Origin: Pseudomonas sp. EpS/L25
GTDB taxonomy: Bacteria > Pseudomonadota > Gammaproteobacteria > Pseudomonadales > Pseudomonadaceae
Direction: 5' to 3'
Assembly (NCBI RefSeq): GCF_001512295.1
Contig: NZ_LNUP01000001.1
Location: 53,651 to 117,650, forward strand
Length of the DNA: 64,000 bases
The notes below the pieces were generated by a model. It saw nothing but the letters and a program-made list of their open reading frames with translations. It had not been told where the DNA came from and did no database searches. Positions 36,474-45,744 of this stretch are shown one piece after another. Both the position numbers and the translations under genes were made by a program. Each line of letters starts with the position of its first letter. Within the stretch, counting starts at the first letter, position 1.

Positions 36474-37070
36474 ATGCAGCCACTCATCGCCACCTTCGCC
36501 GAACTCAAGGACTATTGGCGCCAGGAAGTGCTTGATGCGCCGGGCAAGCCGCTGCGCCTCAAGCGCCTGCTGCGGCGCGTGGCGGCCGGGGAAAGTCCGA
36601 GCTTCCTGTTCTGGTATCGCCTGGCCCAGTTCCTCTACTGCCGCCCGCGTGGCCTGCTCAACTATCGCAAGCTGGCCGAGCGGCTCAATCGCCGGCTGAT
36701 CCGCCGCCACAACATCGAGATCCTGCTGGGCGCCCGCATCGGGCCCGGACTGCGCCTACCCCATCGCATGGGCATCTGCGTCTCCAACCTGGCGGTGATC
36801 GGGCGTAACGTGATGATCCGCCAGCACACCACCATCGGCATCAAGAGTGACGATCTCGAACGGCTGGTCGGCATCTTCATCGGTGACAACGTCGATCTGG
36901 GCGCCCACGTCTGCATCGTCGGCGACCACCTCACCATCGGTGACAACGTGGTGGTCGGCGCCGGCGCTCTGGTGCTGCGCGACATTCCCGCCGGCAGTCT
37001 CTACTACAGCCGTCACGAAGCGGTGATCCGCCCGCTACCGGGTGCTAGGCCCGCGGATGGCGCCCGCTGA
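36474..37070 (+). CDS. Serine acetyltransferase-like hexapeptide acyltransferase
   Basis: A 198-residue left-handed beta-helix acyltransferase related to CysE: a helical N-terminus (1-70), then hexapeptide repeats (about 85-185: ILLGARIGPGLRLPHRMGIC, MIRQHTTIGIK, VDLGAHVCIVGDHLTIGDNVVVGAGALVLRDIPAGS). Its position among core glycosyltransferases suggests O- or N-acetylation of an LPS sugar rather than cysteine synthesis; this is inference. Only a weak ribosome site (GGAACC) precedes the ATG. The 3' end overlaps the convergent glycosyltransferase gene by 26 bases. Confidence 0.82.
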   Translation: MQPLIATFAELKDYWRQEVLDAPGKPLRLKRLLRRVAAGESPSFLFWYRLAQFLYCRPRGLLNYRKLAERLNRRLIRRHNIEILLGARIGPGLRLPHRMGICVSNLAVIGRNVMIRQHTTIGIKSDDLERLVGIFIGDNVDLGAHVCIVGDHLTIGDNVVVGAGALVLRDIPAGSLYYSRHEAVIRPLPGARPADGAR

Positions 37071-37884
37071 AGACGGTCCGCAGCATCCGCGGCAGGACGC
37101 CGTACAGATAGAGGCGATTGCCCAGCAGCTGTCGTCCCAGATAGCGCAACACCTTGCCGCGCGAGGCGCCCTTGTAGTGCAGGCGCAGCAGCAGGGCGAC
37201 ATAGAACTTCTCGACATCGCGAAAGCGCCGCTGGGCCGGGGTTTCCGCTTCCAGCTCGGACAGCGAATGATCCAGCATCCCGGCGCAGAGCAGCTCGACC
37301 GGCTCTTCCCGGGCCAGCGCCTGGACCCGCAGGAAGAAGGAGACGTCGACGCCATAGAGGGCGAAACGCTCGTCGAAGACATCGCCATGGCGGGCGGCGA
37401 TGCGCTGGGCCAGGCCCTGCGACAGGCACAGCCCGGAGCTGATGGTGACGGTCGCCTGGGGATCCAGCAGCCCCTCCTCGGTCACCACGGCCTTGTACTG
37501 ATGGGGATAGCGCACAGCGCCCGCTCCCAGTACCAGGGGCACCAGCAAGTCCGCCCGTTGCGTCAGCGCCTGAAGATAGCGCTCGTCCACCACGGTGTCC
37601 TGATCGAAGATGACCAGCCGTTCGGCGCCCAGACGCAGGGCCTGGTTGTAGACGCGACTCAGGGGCGGATTGTCGAGATCTTCCTCGATGAGCACCCGGC
37701 CCCAGCCCGGCGCCGCTAGCAGCGCCTGCCGCTCCCCCGCTTCCAGGGACCGAGGACCGTTGTTCCAGACCAGCAGGGCGCTGTCGGCCGGCAGGCTGGC
37801 CGGGGACTGGGCCCGCAGGCTGTTGAGGGTGGCCGACTCCTCGGAGCGCAAGCCATAGAGGACGACCAGAAAGAGCGTTCGCAT
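37045..37884 (-). CDS. GT2 family glycosyltransferase, rhamnosyltransferase-like
   Basis: A 279-residue GT-A enzyme with N-terminal LFLVVLYG, a nucleotide-sugar/metal motif LVIFDQDTVVDERYL (DQDT), and a C-terminal DVSFFLRVQA region as in rhamnosyltransferases of the RfbF/WapR/MigA type. It probably adds a rhamnose or related sugar to the outer core. The ATG at 37884 begins the conserved region; the frame is open far upstream without similarity. It follows the GT at 37907 after 22 bases. Confidence 0.78.
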   Translation of the reverse strand: MRTLFLVVLYGLRSEESATLNSLRAQSPASLPADSALLVWNNGPRSLEAGERQALLAAPGWGRVLIEEDLDNPPLSRVYNQALRLGAERLVIFDQDTVVDERYLQALTQRADLLVPLVLGAGAVRYPHQYKAVVTEEGLLDPQATVTISSGLCLSQGLAQRIAARHGDVFDERFALYGVDVSFFLRVQALAREEPVELLCAGMLDHSLSELEAETPAQRRFRDVEKFYVALLLRLHYKGASRGKVLRYLGRQLLGNRLYLYGVLPRMLRTVFSGRHPRA

Positions 37885-37906
37885 GGAGTTTCCTGAGGAC
37901 GAAGGC

Positions 37907-38956
37907 TTAGCCGCGCATCCGCTTGCGCAGATAGTCGAGTGCCGCGCCGGCTTCGTCGGCCAGGTGCGGACGGGGCAGGTCGTTTGGCCAGATGCCTTCG
38001 GCGAAGGCCTGGCGATCACCGCCACCCAGGCGTTCGCTGAGCGCCCGCTCCCACCAGACGTGGCGACAGGCCTGGGCATAGCTGTCCTGGGGCGCCAGGC
38101 AGCCATAGAGCAGTTTGCGCCCCAGACTCGCTCGCTGCTTGTCCAAACCGGCCAGTTGCCACTTCACCCGCAACCGGGTCCAGACATCGGGCAGCGGCTT
38201 GGTCAGGGGCACCTCCTGCCAGTGACGCCGCAACTCGGCCGTGTAGTCCTCGCCATAGCGCTCGAAGAAATGCGCCAGCATGAAGTGCAGAAAGCGTTTC
38301 TCGGCGTAGTAATGCCGGATGGCCCCCCGCGCCTCGGTGATGGCCAGGTCGGCCAGGCTGAACGACAGCGCGATCTGCTCCAGGGTATGGACCTCGTCGT
38401 CATGCCCGCGCCAGTCATCGATCAGGCTGATCGCCTGCTCGACCCGCGCCTGGTGGCTGCGCGACAGCCCGCAGACCCCGCTGTTGTAGAGGCGGGTGTC
38501 TTCGGCTGGCTCCTGGCGCCGTTCGGCCAGCGCCGCGGCGAAGCGGACGAATTCAGGACGGGCGCGCGCCTTGCGCCAGCGCCACTCCTCGACGTCCATC
38601 ACCCCACGCTGGTCATCGATACCGTCGAACAGGGGTGAAAGCGGCGCCTGAACCACGGTATCGCTGTCGAGAAACAGCGTCCGCTCCGCCCGGGGCAAGG
38701 CCCAGGCGATGGCGCAAGCCTTGCTGCGATGCAGGTAGCCGTGCTGCCCCTGCCACGCCTGGAGCGTCGCGCCATCGATGGGCAGCAGTTCCACCGGCCA
38801 GCCCTGATAGTCCTGCGGCCGATCGGTCACGACGCGGATGGCAATGTCCTGCTGCTGCCGCCAATGCAGGGCACTGAGCAGGCTGAACTTGAGTTCCTGC
38901 CGATAGACTTGAGCGCCGCCATAGACGAAGTACAGCAGCTGACGAGTTGGACGCAT
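37907..38956 (-). CDS. Putative LPS core glycosyltransferase (GT-A, DxD)
   Basis: A 349-residue protein with an N-terminal GT-A-like domain: LLYFVYGGAQVYRQELKFS and a DxD motif in RTLFLDSDTVVQAPLSPLF. The middle has YNSGVCGLSR and the C-terminal part is Arg-rich. No closer family is recognised. Its position between core-assembly genes supports an LPS role. The ATG at 38956 is preferred over one 12 codons upstream because similarity to the sugar-transferase fold begins here. It is divergent from the kinase-like gene at 39074. Confidence 0.72.
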   Translation of the reverse strand: MRPTRQLLYFVYGGAQVYRQELKFSLLSALHWRQQQDIAIRVVTDRPQDYQGWPVELLPIDGATLQAWQGQHGYLHRSKACAIAWALPRAERTLFLDSDTVVQAPLSPLFDGIDDQRGVMDVEEWRWRKARARPEFVRFAAALAERRQEPAEDTRLYNSGVCGLSRSHQARVEQAISLIDDWRGHDDEVHTLEQIALSFSLADLAITEARGAIRHYYAEKRFLHFMLAHFFERYGEDYTAELRRHWQEVPLTKPLPDVWTRLRVKWQLAGLDKQRASLGRKLLYGCLAPQDSYAQACRHVWWERALSERLGGGDRQAFAEGIWPNDLPRPHLADEAGAALDYLRKRMRG

Positions 38957-39073
38957 GTAAGGGTGCCGGCAAAAATTTGATTCTACCAACAAGCGCGCGG
39001 ATAGGGCGTAAGGGTCACTTCACAGGCTGCCACCTTCGGGTAACATGCACGCCCTGACGTTGACGGGTCCTGC

Positions 39074-39715
39074 ATGAAGCCTCTCGAACATTCGCGCTAT
39101 CTCGAACTGCGCGACGCCGCCCAGGTGGTGGAAGCCGATCATCACGGCGACAAGGTCCTGCGCCTTACCGACGGCAGCTACCTCAAGCTGTTTCGCCGCA
39201 AGCGACTGCTGACCTCGGCCGCGCTGTTCCCCTATGCCCAGCGCTTCGCCGACAACGCCCGCCAATTGGCCGAGCGCGGCATTCCCTGTCCGCAGGTGCT
39301 GGAGGTCTATCGCGCCGCCTCGCTGCAGCGCGACATCGTCCACTACAGTCCGCTACCCGGCCAGACGCTGCGCCAGTTGCGCGAGTCAGCACCGGCAGGG
39401 GAGCTGCGCCCGGCGCTGGGGCACTTCATCGCCAGCCTGCACGACGGTGGCGTCTACTTCCGCTCCCTGCACCTGGGCAACGTGGTGCTGACACCCGAGG
39501 GTCGCCTGGGCCTGATCGACATCGCCGACCTGCGTTGCCACGCCCGGCGCCTGCCGTTGCGTCTGCGGGTGCGCAACTTCCATCACCTGCTGCGCTACGG
39601 TGAAGACCGCGATTGGCTGTTCCAGCCCGGTCGCGAGCCCTTCCTGCGCGCCTATGCCGAGGCCTGCCGCCAGCCGCTGGACTGGCGCGAGTTCGACCGG
39701 CAACTGCAGGACTAG
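39074..39715 (+). CDS. LPS-kinase/toluene-tolerance-like protein (InaA/WaaP-related)
   Basis: A 213-residue protein of the lipopolysaccharide kinase superfamily, matching P. aeruginosa PA4998 as I recall it. The N-lobe has VLRLTDGSYLKLFRRKRLLT. The catalytic-loop position reads FRSLHLGN (129-136), where Ser replaces the Asp expected in HRDLH-type loops; LIDIAD follows. The Asn is retained. It may be a catalytically altered kinase. It is divergent from the GT at 37907 and overlaps the convergent waaL-like gene by four bases. Confidence 0.8.
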   Translation: MKPLEHSRYLELRDAAQVVEADHHGDKVLRLTDGSYLKLFRRKRLLTSAALFPYAQRFADNARQLAERGIPCPQVLEVYRAASLQRDIVHYSPLPGQTLRQLRESAPAGELRPALGHFIASLHDGGVYFRSLHLGNVVLTPEGRLGLIDIADLRCHARRLPLRLRVRNFHHLLRYGEDRDWLFQPGREPFLRAYAEACRQPLDWREFDRQLQD

Positions 39716-40890
39716 CTCGCTAGCGCCTGACCCAGCGCCAGCTTGCGCCGTCGCTGCACCTCGGCTCCCACGATCATGGCCGCGGGCAGCAATACCAGTG
39801 GCCAGAGCTCGTCCGGATTGCCGATCAGTTTGGCACCGTCGAAGTTGAGCATCAGCAGCGCCACCGCCAGATAGAGCCCCCAGGGATCACGCTGGCGCAG
39901 CGCGGCGCCAAGGGTCGCCAGCATCAGCACGCCGAAGATCAGCAGCGACACCAGCCCCGTGTAGATGCCGAAGGACACGAAGATGTTGTGCGGGTGCTGG
40001 ATGGCCTCGGTGCCATGCAGCAGATCGTGGCTCTGGTAGCCCAGGCCGCACCCCAGCCACCAGCCGCAGGCTTGCCAGTCCTTGATCATGAAGTGGAACA
40101 GCTCGATGCGCCCGGAATCGGCTCGTCCCCAGAAGGAAAGGAACCAGGCCTCGGTGTGCACTACCTGGATCACACCGGCGATCAGGGCACTGACCAGTAC
40201 GACGAGGGCCAGGGTGCGCAGCGGAAAGCGTGGGAAGGCGAAGAGCACGCCGAGGGCGGCGAGAAAGCCTATGCCCACCAGACCGGTACGGGTCTGCAGG
40301 GCGAAGGAAATGCCGACGATGGCGATCACCACGGCCGCCAGCAACTCGCCCCAGCGCCGCTCGCGAATCCAGGTAGGCGCCGCCAGGCCACCCAGGCAAA
40401 CCAGCCAGATGCTCACATAGATGGGATTGGAGATCCGCCCCGGGAGATGAACCACCCGTTGGCCGAGGGCGTAGTGGCCGGTCAGCCAGAACACCAGACT
40501 GGACCCCACGGCGTAGGCACAGACCACCCAGAACGCCAGGCGTACGAATCCCGGACGCCGGAAGAAGTCGCCGTCCACCAGACAGGCCACGGTGAGGACG
40601 AACAGCGTCACGTAGAGAATGTGCTTGAAGAACTGTCCCTCCTCGGCTCGTACACCTGGAACGATGAACCAGGCGAGGAACACCAACCAGAGCAGCAGCA
40701 GCGGCGAGCGCCAATCGATCAGGCGCGGACGCAGGACGAAGAGAATCAGCGCCGGCAGGGCGATGGTCACGTAGTAGAAGCTGTTGATCCACTTCGCGAC
40801 GGGAATGCACAGATAGGCGGTGATGAAGATCAGCACTGCCAGGGTGAAGTAACGGCTTTGCTGCAGACGATCGAGCAGGGGTGTCACCAC
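39712..40890 (-). CDS. waaL: O-antigen ligase family protein (WaaL-like)
   Basis: A 392-residue integral membrane protein with about eleven to twelve hydrophobic segments and a large periplasmic loop (about 210-280, containing RADSGRIELFHFMIKDWQAC and GYQSHDLLHGTEAIQHPHNI). This is the WaaL/Wzy_C topology, with the periplasmic HPHN region likely at the active site. WaaL transfers O-antigen from undecaprenyl diphosphate to lipid A-core. No O-antigen cluster is in the window. It overlaps the adjacent GT gene by seven bases. Confidence 0.85.
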   Translation of the reverse strand: MVTPLLDRLQQSRYFTLAVLIFITAYLCIPVAKWINSFYYVTIALPALILFVLRPRLIDWRSPLLLLWLVFLAWFIVPGVRAEEGQFFKHILYVTLFVLTVACLVDGDFFRRPGFVRLAFWVVCAYAVGSSLVFWLTGHYALGQRVVHLPGRISNPIYVSIWLVCLGGLAAPTWIRERRWGELLAAVVIAIVGISFALQTRTGLVGIGFLAALGVLFAFPRFPLRTLALVVLVSALIAGVIQVVHTEAWFLSFWGRADSGRIELFHFMIKDWQACGWWLGCGLGYQSHDLLHGTEAIQHPHNIFVSFGIYTGLVSLLIFGVLMLATLGAALRQRDPWGLYLAVALLMLNFDGAKLIGNPDELWPLVLLPAAMIVGAEVQRRRKLALGQALAS

Positions 40891-41645
40891 AACAGGGCTC
40901 CCAGGAGTGCGCCGACCAGAAAGGCCAGTGCCAGTTTGATGCGCTCCATGCGCCGACGCTTCTGCTTGTCCTGGCGATCCTTGTCGCTGACCACGTGCTG
41001 ACCGAAGCCGGTATGCAGCACGGCGTCGTTTTCCAGGATCAACGCATAGCGGTTTTCATCGGCATAACGCCGGGAGAGCTCCTTTTCACCGCTCAGCTCG
41101 CCATAGGGGGCGTGCAGGAGATAGTCGGCGCGCCGACGTAGACCAGGATTGAAGGAAAACCCTTGCCATTCGGGTTTGTGCGAGCCGACCTCGTGGAAGG
41201 CGATGCCGGCCTGTACCTGCCGCGGCTTGAGATAGACATAGGGGCTGTGGATGGCCAGGTCATGGGCATGACTGCGCAGCCAGACCTGCAGCGCCTGGGG
41301 ATCGGCCTCCAGCAGGGCCCGGGAATCCTCGATGAAGCCGGGGCGATAGAAGGCCCAATCGTCTTCGCAATGGAAGATCCAGGACGTCTCGACCCGCGCA
41401 TAGGCGGCATCGACGCTGCGCATCTGACCAAGCTTGGGGTGGTTGACGATGAACTCGGTGTGCTCGCGCCAGTGCGCCGGAATGCATTCACGTACACCTT
41501 CGTCGCCGGAATCCTCGGTGATGAAGACGCGGCGGATGGGCGCGGTGTTGAATTCGTCGAAGGTCGCCAACGTCTGCTTGAGCAGCTCGAAGCGCCCGCA
41601 GCTGGTGACCACCAGGGAAATGTCGCTGTCGGCGGAAAACTGCAC
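40884..41645 (-). CDS. Glycosyltransferase with C-terminal membrane anchor
   Basis: A 253-residue GT-A-type protein: N-terminal ISLVVTSCGRFELLKQTL, acidic motif IFHCEDDWAFY (DD), and a C-terminal hydrophobic segment (about 237-252) after a basic stretch (KDRQDKQKRRRMERIK), suggesting anchoring to the inner membrane. It occupies the place of wapR in P. aeruginosa but I cannot assign a sugar. The conserved GSHKPEWQGFSFNPGLRR block is typical of this small GT family. Confidence 0.75.
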   Translation of the reverse strand: MQFSADSDISLVVTSCGRFELLKQTLATFDEFNTAPIRRVFITEDSGDEGVRECIPAHWREHTEFIVNHPKLGQMRSVDAAYARVETSWIFHCEDDWAFYRPGFIEDSRALLEADPQALQVWLRSHAHDLAIHSPYVYLKPRQVQAGIAFHEVGSHKPEWQGFSFNPGLRRRADYLLHAPYGELSGEKELSRRYADENRYALILENDAVLHTGFGQHVVSDKDRQDKQKRRRMERIKLALAFLVGALLGALLW

Positions 41646-41695
41646 GTTCTACCCTTTCTGCCAGATGAGTCGAAAGCCAGGCTCAGGGCGGCGCA

Positions 41696-42655
41696 TCAGC
41701 GTCCCAGCCTCGCCAACAGGCGTTGCAGGAACCCAGGTGCGACCGCCGGCCGCAGCGCTGGGGTTATAGCCGAAACCACGCGCGCACCCAAGTGGCCGAA
41801 GGCGAAAGAGTGACGGGCCAGAGCCTCTCCGGCCCTGGCGATGGCCGCGGCGTGCGGCGGATCGGCACGCAGTCGCGCGAGTTTTTCGCGTAATTCGTCC
41901 AGTGAGCGATAGAGCACCACGTTGACGCCATCCTCGAAACCCAGCGCCCGATTCTCTTCTTCGCCCTGATCAAAGGTGAAGAGCAGGCAGCCGCAGGCCA
42001 TGGCCTCGAAGTTCTTGATCATGTACTCGCCCATGCCGACATCGGCGCCGACGAAGAAGCGGATACGATTGAGCGTCTGCAGGTATTCCTCGCCCGAGCG
42101 GGTCTTGGTGATCAGCAGCGGCTCGACCCTGGCAAGGTCTTCCAGGAGCTGCTTGCGTCCGCTGTAGGCCACGCTGCCCAGGCTGCCGACGAAGCCCAGC
42201 TCGATGTCGCGCACCAGGCCCAGGTCACGCAGGCGGCTGTCGTCGTAGCCCTTGGGCACGAAGACGGCGTCCACCCCCTCCTCCCGTAGCCGCCGCGCCA
42301 CGCCGGCGCCGGAGACCAGCACCCGGACGTGGGGCATGGCCTGGTAGTAGCGGCTGAATTTGCCGGTGTACTTGCAGGGGATGAAATTCTGGTAGGCGTC
42401 GTGCTCCAGCTCCACCAGATTGGGCAGGCTGCGGATGAAGGCGACCTGCTTGAGCTGCTTCTTGAATCTCAGAAACAGCAGGATGCGATCGTATTGCTCG
42501 GGCTGGGGTACGGCGCGGCGGAAATAGCCGCGCAGATCGGCCTGTTCTTCGTCGCTCAGCCAGCGCAGATCGCAGTCGCAGTGGGCAGCGATGCTGGCAT
42601 AGAAATGGTCCAGCAGGATGCGTTGTTCCTTCTGGACCAGGAACAGGACTCTCAC
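41696..42655 (-). CDS. Group 1 (GT-B) glycosyltransferase
   Basis: A 319-residue protein with a C-terminal GT-B nucleotide-sugar domain: IELGFVGSLGSVAYSGRKQLL, VGADVGMGEYMIKNFEAMA and acidic FDQGEEENRALGFEDGVNV. The N-terminal acceptor domain is short. Its place before wapH corresponds to ssg (PA5001), a cell-surface-sugar glycosyltransferase, but I am not confident enough to use the symbol. It overlaps wapH by four bases. Confidence 0.78.
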   Translation of the reverse strand: MRVLFLVQKEQRILLDHFYASIAAHCDCDLRWLSDEEQADLRGYFRRAVPQPEQYDRILLFLRFKKQLKQVAFIRSLPNLVELEHDAYQNFIPCKYTGKFSRYYQAMPHVRVLVSGAGVARRLREEGVDAVFVPKGYDDSRLRDLGLVRDIELGFVGSLGSVAYSGRKQLLEDLARVEPLLITKTRSGEEYLQTLNRIRFFVGADVGMGEYMIKNFEAMACGCLLFTFDQGEEENRALGFEDGVNVVLYRSLDELREKLARLRADPPHAAAIARAGEALARHSFAFGHLGARVVSAITPALRPAVAPGFLQRLLARLGR

Positions 42656-43785
42656 GGCGCCGGAGCCCTGAAGGCCGCGACCATCGGCAGCCGCCAGAAC
42701 TCGCGGCGCACCGCATCGTCGGAGAAGCGTTCGGCCAGGCGTTCGCGCATGTGCTGGACACAGGCGCGCTTCTGGCTCGGTGCCAGGCGGCCTAGGTGCT
42801 GCAGGCCCTGGCCGAGGGCTTCGGTATCGCCCAGGGGAAAGAGGAAGCCGACGCCCTCGACGATCTCCCGGGCGCCGCCGCAGGCGGTGGCGATCAGGGG
42901 CACACCGGCGGCCATGGCCTCCAGCAGGACCATGCCGAAGGGCTCGTGGTCGGAACTCAGGGCGAAGACGTCGAAGGCCTTGAAATAGCGCCGGGCGCCT
43001 TCCACCTGGCCGAGGAACAGCACCCGGTCGGCGATGGCCAGTTCGCGGGCCAGGTCCTTGAGGTCCTCTTCCAGGCGGCCCTTGCCGAGGATCGCCAGTA
43101 GGGCATTGGCCGGCAGATTTGGCAGGGCAGCGGCGAAGCCGCGCAGCAGGGTGGCCTGGTCCTTGTCCGGATGCAGGCGCCCGACGTTGCCAACGATCCA
43201 GGCGTCAGGGGGCAGCTTGAGTTCGGCGCGGGCCTGGTCGGCCGGCAGCAGCTCGCGCTCCACCGCCTCGACATCCAGGCGATTGTAGAGGGTCTCGATG
43301 CGCTCGGCCAGCCAGTCCTTGAGGCGCTGGCGGATCTCGTCGCGCACCGCATCGGACACGGCGAGCAGGCTCAGGCGTTTGCTCATCAGCTTGGCGAACA
43401 GCCGCCGGCCGAGCCGATCGTAGTCGCCGAAGGCATGGTGGACGCCGATCACCGGCAGGTTGGTGGCCAGGCAGGCGATCCAGATCGGCTTGAATCTATG
43501 GGCGATGACGAAGCGGATGCCCCGCGAGCGGACGATCTCGCGCAGCGCCTGGATGGCGCCGAGCTTGAGGCCGCGCACGTCCCGCGAGGAATACTCCAGG
43601 AACAGCACCTCGTCGCTGCCGCAGCTGGCGGCCACCTCGGCATCGGCGGTGCCGGTAAGGAAGACCGTGGTGACGCTGTAGCCGCTGCCCGCGAAGAGGC
43701 TGGCGGTCTGGCGGGCGCAGTCGAGGAAGGGACCGTCGTAGCCGTGACAGAACTGCAGCACCCGCGGTTCGGCGGAACGCGTCAT
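42652..43785 (-). CDS. wapH: Core glycosyltransferase WapH-like
   Basis: A 377-residue GT-B glycosyltransferase (GT4 type): N-terminal VLQFCHGYDGPFLDCARQTA, hinge-region VGNVGRLHPDKDQATLLRGF, LFLGQVEGARRYFKAFDVFA, and the E-x7-E motif in HEPFGMVLLEAMAAGVPLI. Position next to the carbamoyltransferase matches PA5004 (wapH), which adds a core glucose in P. aeruginosa. The ATG at 43785 overlaps the carbamoyltransferase stop by four bases. Confidence 0.82.
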   Translation of the reverse strand: MTRSAEPRVLQFCHGYDGPFLDCARQTASLFAGSGYSVTTVFLTGTADAEVAASCGSDEVLFLEYSSRDVRGLKLGAIQALREIVRSRGIRFVIAHRFKPIWIACLATNLPVIGVHHAFGDYDRLGRRLFAKLMSKRLSLLAVSDAVRDEIRQRLKDWLAERIETLYNRLDVEAVERELLPADQARAELKLPPDAWIVGNVGRLHPDKDQATLLRGFAAALPNLPANALLAILGKGRLEEDLKDLARELAIADRVLFLGQVEGARRYFKAFDVFALSSDHEPFGMVLLEAMAAGVPLIATACGGAREIVEGVGFLFPLGDTEALGQGLQHLGRLAPSQKRACVQHMRERLAERFSDDAVRREFWRLPMVAAFRAPAP

Positions 43786-45524
43786 ACGCCAGCCCCCTCC
43801 TTGACCACCAGGATGTCTTCCATGATCAGGTACTGCAGGTCCGAGCCGAAGAACATGTTCAGGGCGTCGGTGGGCGAGCAGACCATGGGCTCGCCGCGGC
43901 GGTTGAGCGAGGTGTTGAGGGAGACGCCGTTGCCGGTGAGCTTCTCCAGCTCGACCATCAGGTCGTACCAGCGCGGATTGTGCCAACGCTCCAGCACCTG
44001 GGCCCGGGAGGTGCCGTCTTCATGGACCACCTCGGGCACCCGGCTCTTCCACTCTTCGTTGACCTCGAAGGTGAAGGTCATGAAGGGCGAGGGATGATCG
44101 ACCTTGAGCATCTGCGGCGCCACGGTGTCGAGCATGGACGGGCAGAACGGCCGCCAGCGCTCGCGGAACTTGATCTGGGCGTTGATGCGATCGGCCACGC
44201 CCGGCACGCTGGGGCAGCCGATGATGGAACGACCGCCCAGGGCACGCGGACCGAACTCCAGGCGCCCTTGGAACCAGGCCACCGGATTGCCGGCCACCAT
44301 GATCTCGGCGATACGCTGGGGCATGTTCTCGATCTTCTGCCACTTGGGTGCCTGGGGATGGCGGGCGCAGGCGGCGATGACGTCCTCGTTGCTGTAGCCG
44401 GGGCCGAGATAGACGTGCTCCATCTTCTCCACCGGCACGCCACGGGCGTGGGAGACGTAGGCCGCGGCGCCGACGGCGGTGCCGGCGTCGCCCGAGGCGG
44501 GCTGGACGAACAGCTCCTTGACCTCGGGACGGGCGATGATCTTCTGGTTGAGCTTGACGTTGAGCGCGCAACCGCCGGCGAAGGCGATCTTGCCGGTCTC
44601 GCGGATGATGTCGCCCAGGTAGTAATCCATCATCTCCAGCGCCAGCCGCTCGAACAGCGCCTGCATGCTGGCAGCGTAATGGATGTAGGGATCGTCGGCG
44701 ATGTCACCTTCCCGCTTGGGTCCCAGCCACTCGATCAGCTTGGGCGAGAAATAATAGCCCTTGCCCTTTTCCTTGTAGCGCCGGAAGCCGATGACGTTGG
44801 CGTAATCGGTGTTGATGATCAGTTCGCCGTTCTCGAATGTCGCCAGGCGCGAGAAATCGTACTTGCTGGCATCGCCATAGGGCGCCATGCCCATGACCTT
44901 GAATTCGCCGTCGAGCATCTCGAAGCCGAGGAATTCGGTGAGGGCACCGTAGAGGCCGCCCAGGGAGTCCGGATCGTAGAACTCCTTGATCTTGTGGATC
45001 TTGCCGTTCTCGCCGTAGCCGAAGAAGGTGGTGGCGTACTCGCCCTTGCCGTCGATGCCGAGGATGGCGGTCTTTTCGCTGAAGCCCGAGCAGTGGTAGG
45101 CACTGGAGGCGTGAGCCAGGTGGTGCTCGACGGCTTCCAGCTTGACCTTCTTCAGGTCGAAGCCGAGCTGTACCAGGCACCACTCGATGCGCTTCCGGTA
45201 ACGGTGGTAGCGGCGATTGCCGAACAGGATGGCGTCCAGCGCGCGATCCGGCGCATAGGCATAGCGTTTGGCGTAGTGCCAGCGAGCCTCGCCTAAGAGG
45301 CTGATGGGCGCATAGGGAATGGCCACCACGTCGACGTCGGCGGGGGTGATCCCGGCCTGCTCCAGGCAGAACTTGGCCGCCTCGTAGGGCATGCGGTTCT
45401 TGGCATGCTTGTCGCGCACGAAGCGTTCTTCTTCCACCGCGGCGATCAGCTTGCCGTCTATGTAGAGCGCGGCGGAGGGATCGTGGCTGAGGGCGCCGGA
45501 CAGGCCAAGGACGGTCAGGGACAC
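43782..45524 (-). CDS. wapO: LPS inner-core carbamoyltransferase (WapO)
   Basis: A 580-residue NodU/TobZ-family carbamoyltransferase. The Kae1-like N-terminal domain has LGLSGALSHDPSAAL, metal-binding HHLAH (134-138), ILGIDGKGEYAT and FAGGCALNVKLN; the C-terminal domain has WFQGRLEFGPRALGGRSI and SLNTSLNRRGEPMV. It should transfer carbamoyl from carbamoyl phosphate to O7 of the second heptose of the inner core. Translation starts at a GTG (45524) with AGAGG upstream. About 220 bases with a terminator separate it from gcd upstream. Confidence 0.9.
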   Translation of the reverse strand: MSLTVLGLSGALSHDPSAALYIDGKLIAAVEEERFVRDKHAKNRMPYEAAKFCLEQAGITPADVDVVAIPYAPISLLGEARWHYAKRYAYAPDRALDAILFGNRRYHRYRKRIEWCLVQLGFDLKKVKLEAVEHHLAHASSAYHCSGFSEKTAILGIDGKGEYATTFFGYGENGKIHKIKEFYDPDSLGGLYGALTEFLGFEMLDGEFKVMGMAPYGDASKYDFSRLATFENGELIINTDYANVIGFRRYKEKGKGYYFSPKLIEWLGPKREGDIADDPYIHYAASMQALFERLALEMMDYYLGDIIRETGKIAFAGGCALNVKLNQKIIARPEVKELFVQPASGDAGTAVGAAAYVSHARGVPVEKMEHVYLGPGYSNEDVIAACARHPQAPKWQKIENMPQRIAEIMVAGNPVAWFQGRLEFGPRALGGRSIIGCPSVPGVADRINAQIKFRERWRPFCPSMLDTVAPQMLKVDHPSPFMTFTFEVNEEWKSRVPEVVHEDGTSRAQVLERWHNPRWYDLMVELEKLTGNGVSLNTSLNRRGEPMVCSPTDALNMFFGSDLQYLIMEDILVVKEGAGV

Positions 45525-45685
45525 AGGTAAAGCCTCTGTACAGGGCGTAACCAGGGGTTCGCCGGGGTTTCGCGAGGCCGCTGCAGGCCCGCCTCGCCTC
45601 AAAAACGGCGAATTATAGCCGTTCACCGCCACCGGGGGTAATCGCGCCACGGCACATTGTGGCCAGGCAGTGCCGCTTCCGGGCC

Positions 45686-45725
45686 GAAAACGCCGAAGCC
45701 CGCCGGATCGCTCCGGCGGGCTTCG
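45686..45725 (-). terminator. Rho-independent terminator of gcd
   Basis: A perfect 14-bp stem CGAAGCCCGCCGGA / TCCGGCGGGCTTCG with a 4-base loop lies 19 bases past the gcd stop, followed on the minus strand by GGCGTTTTC. It should stop gcd transcription before wapO. Confidence 0.85.
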
Positions 45726-45744
45726 CGTTGTCAAGCCGCCAGGA

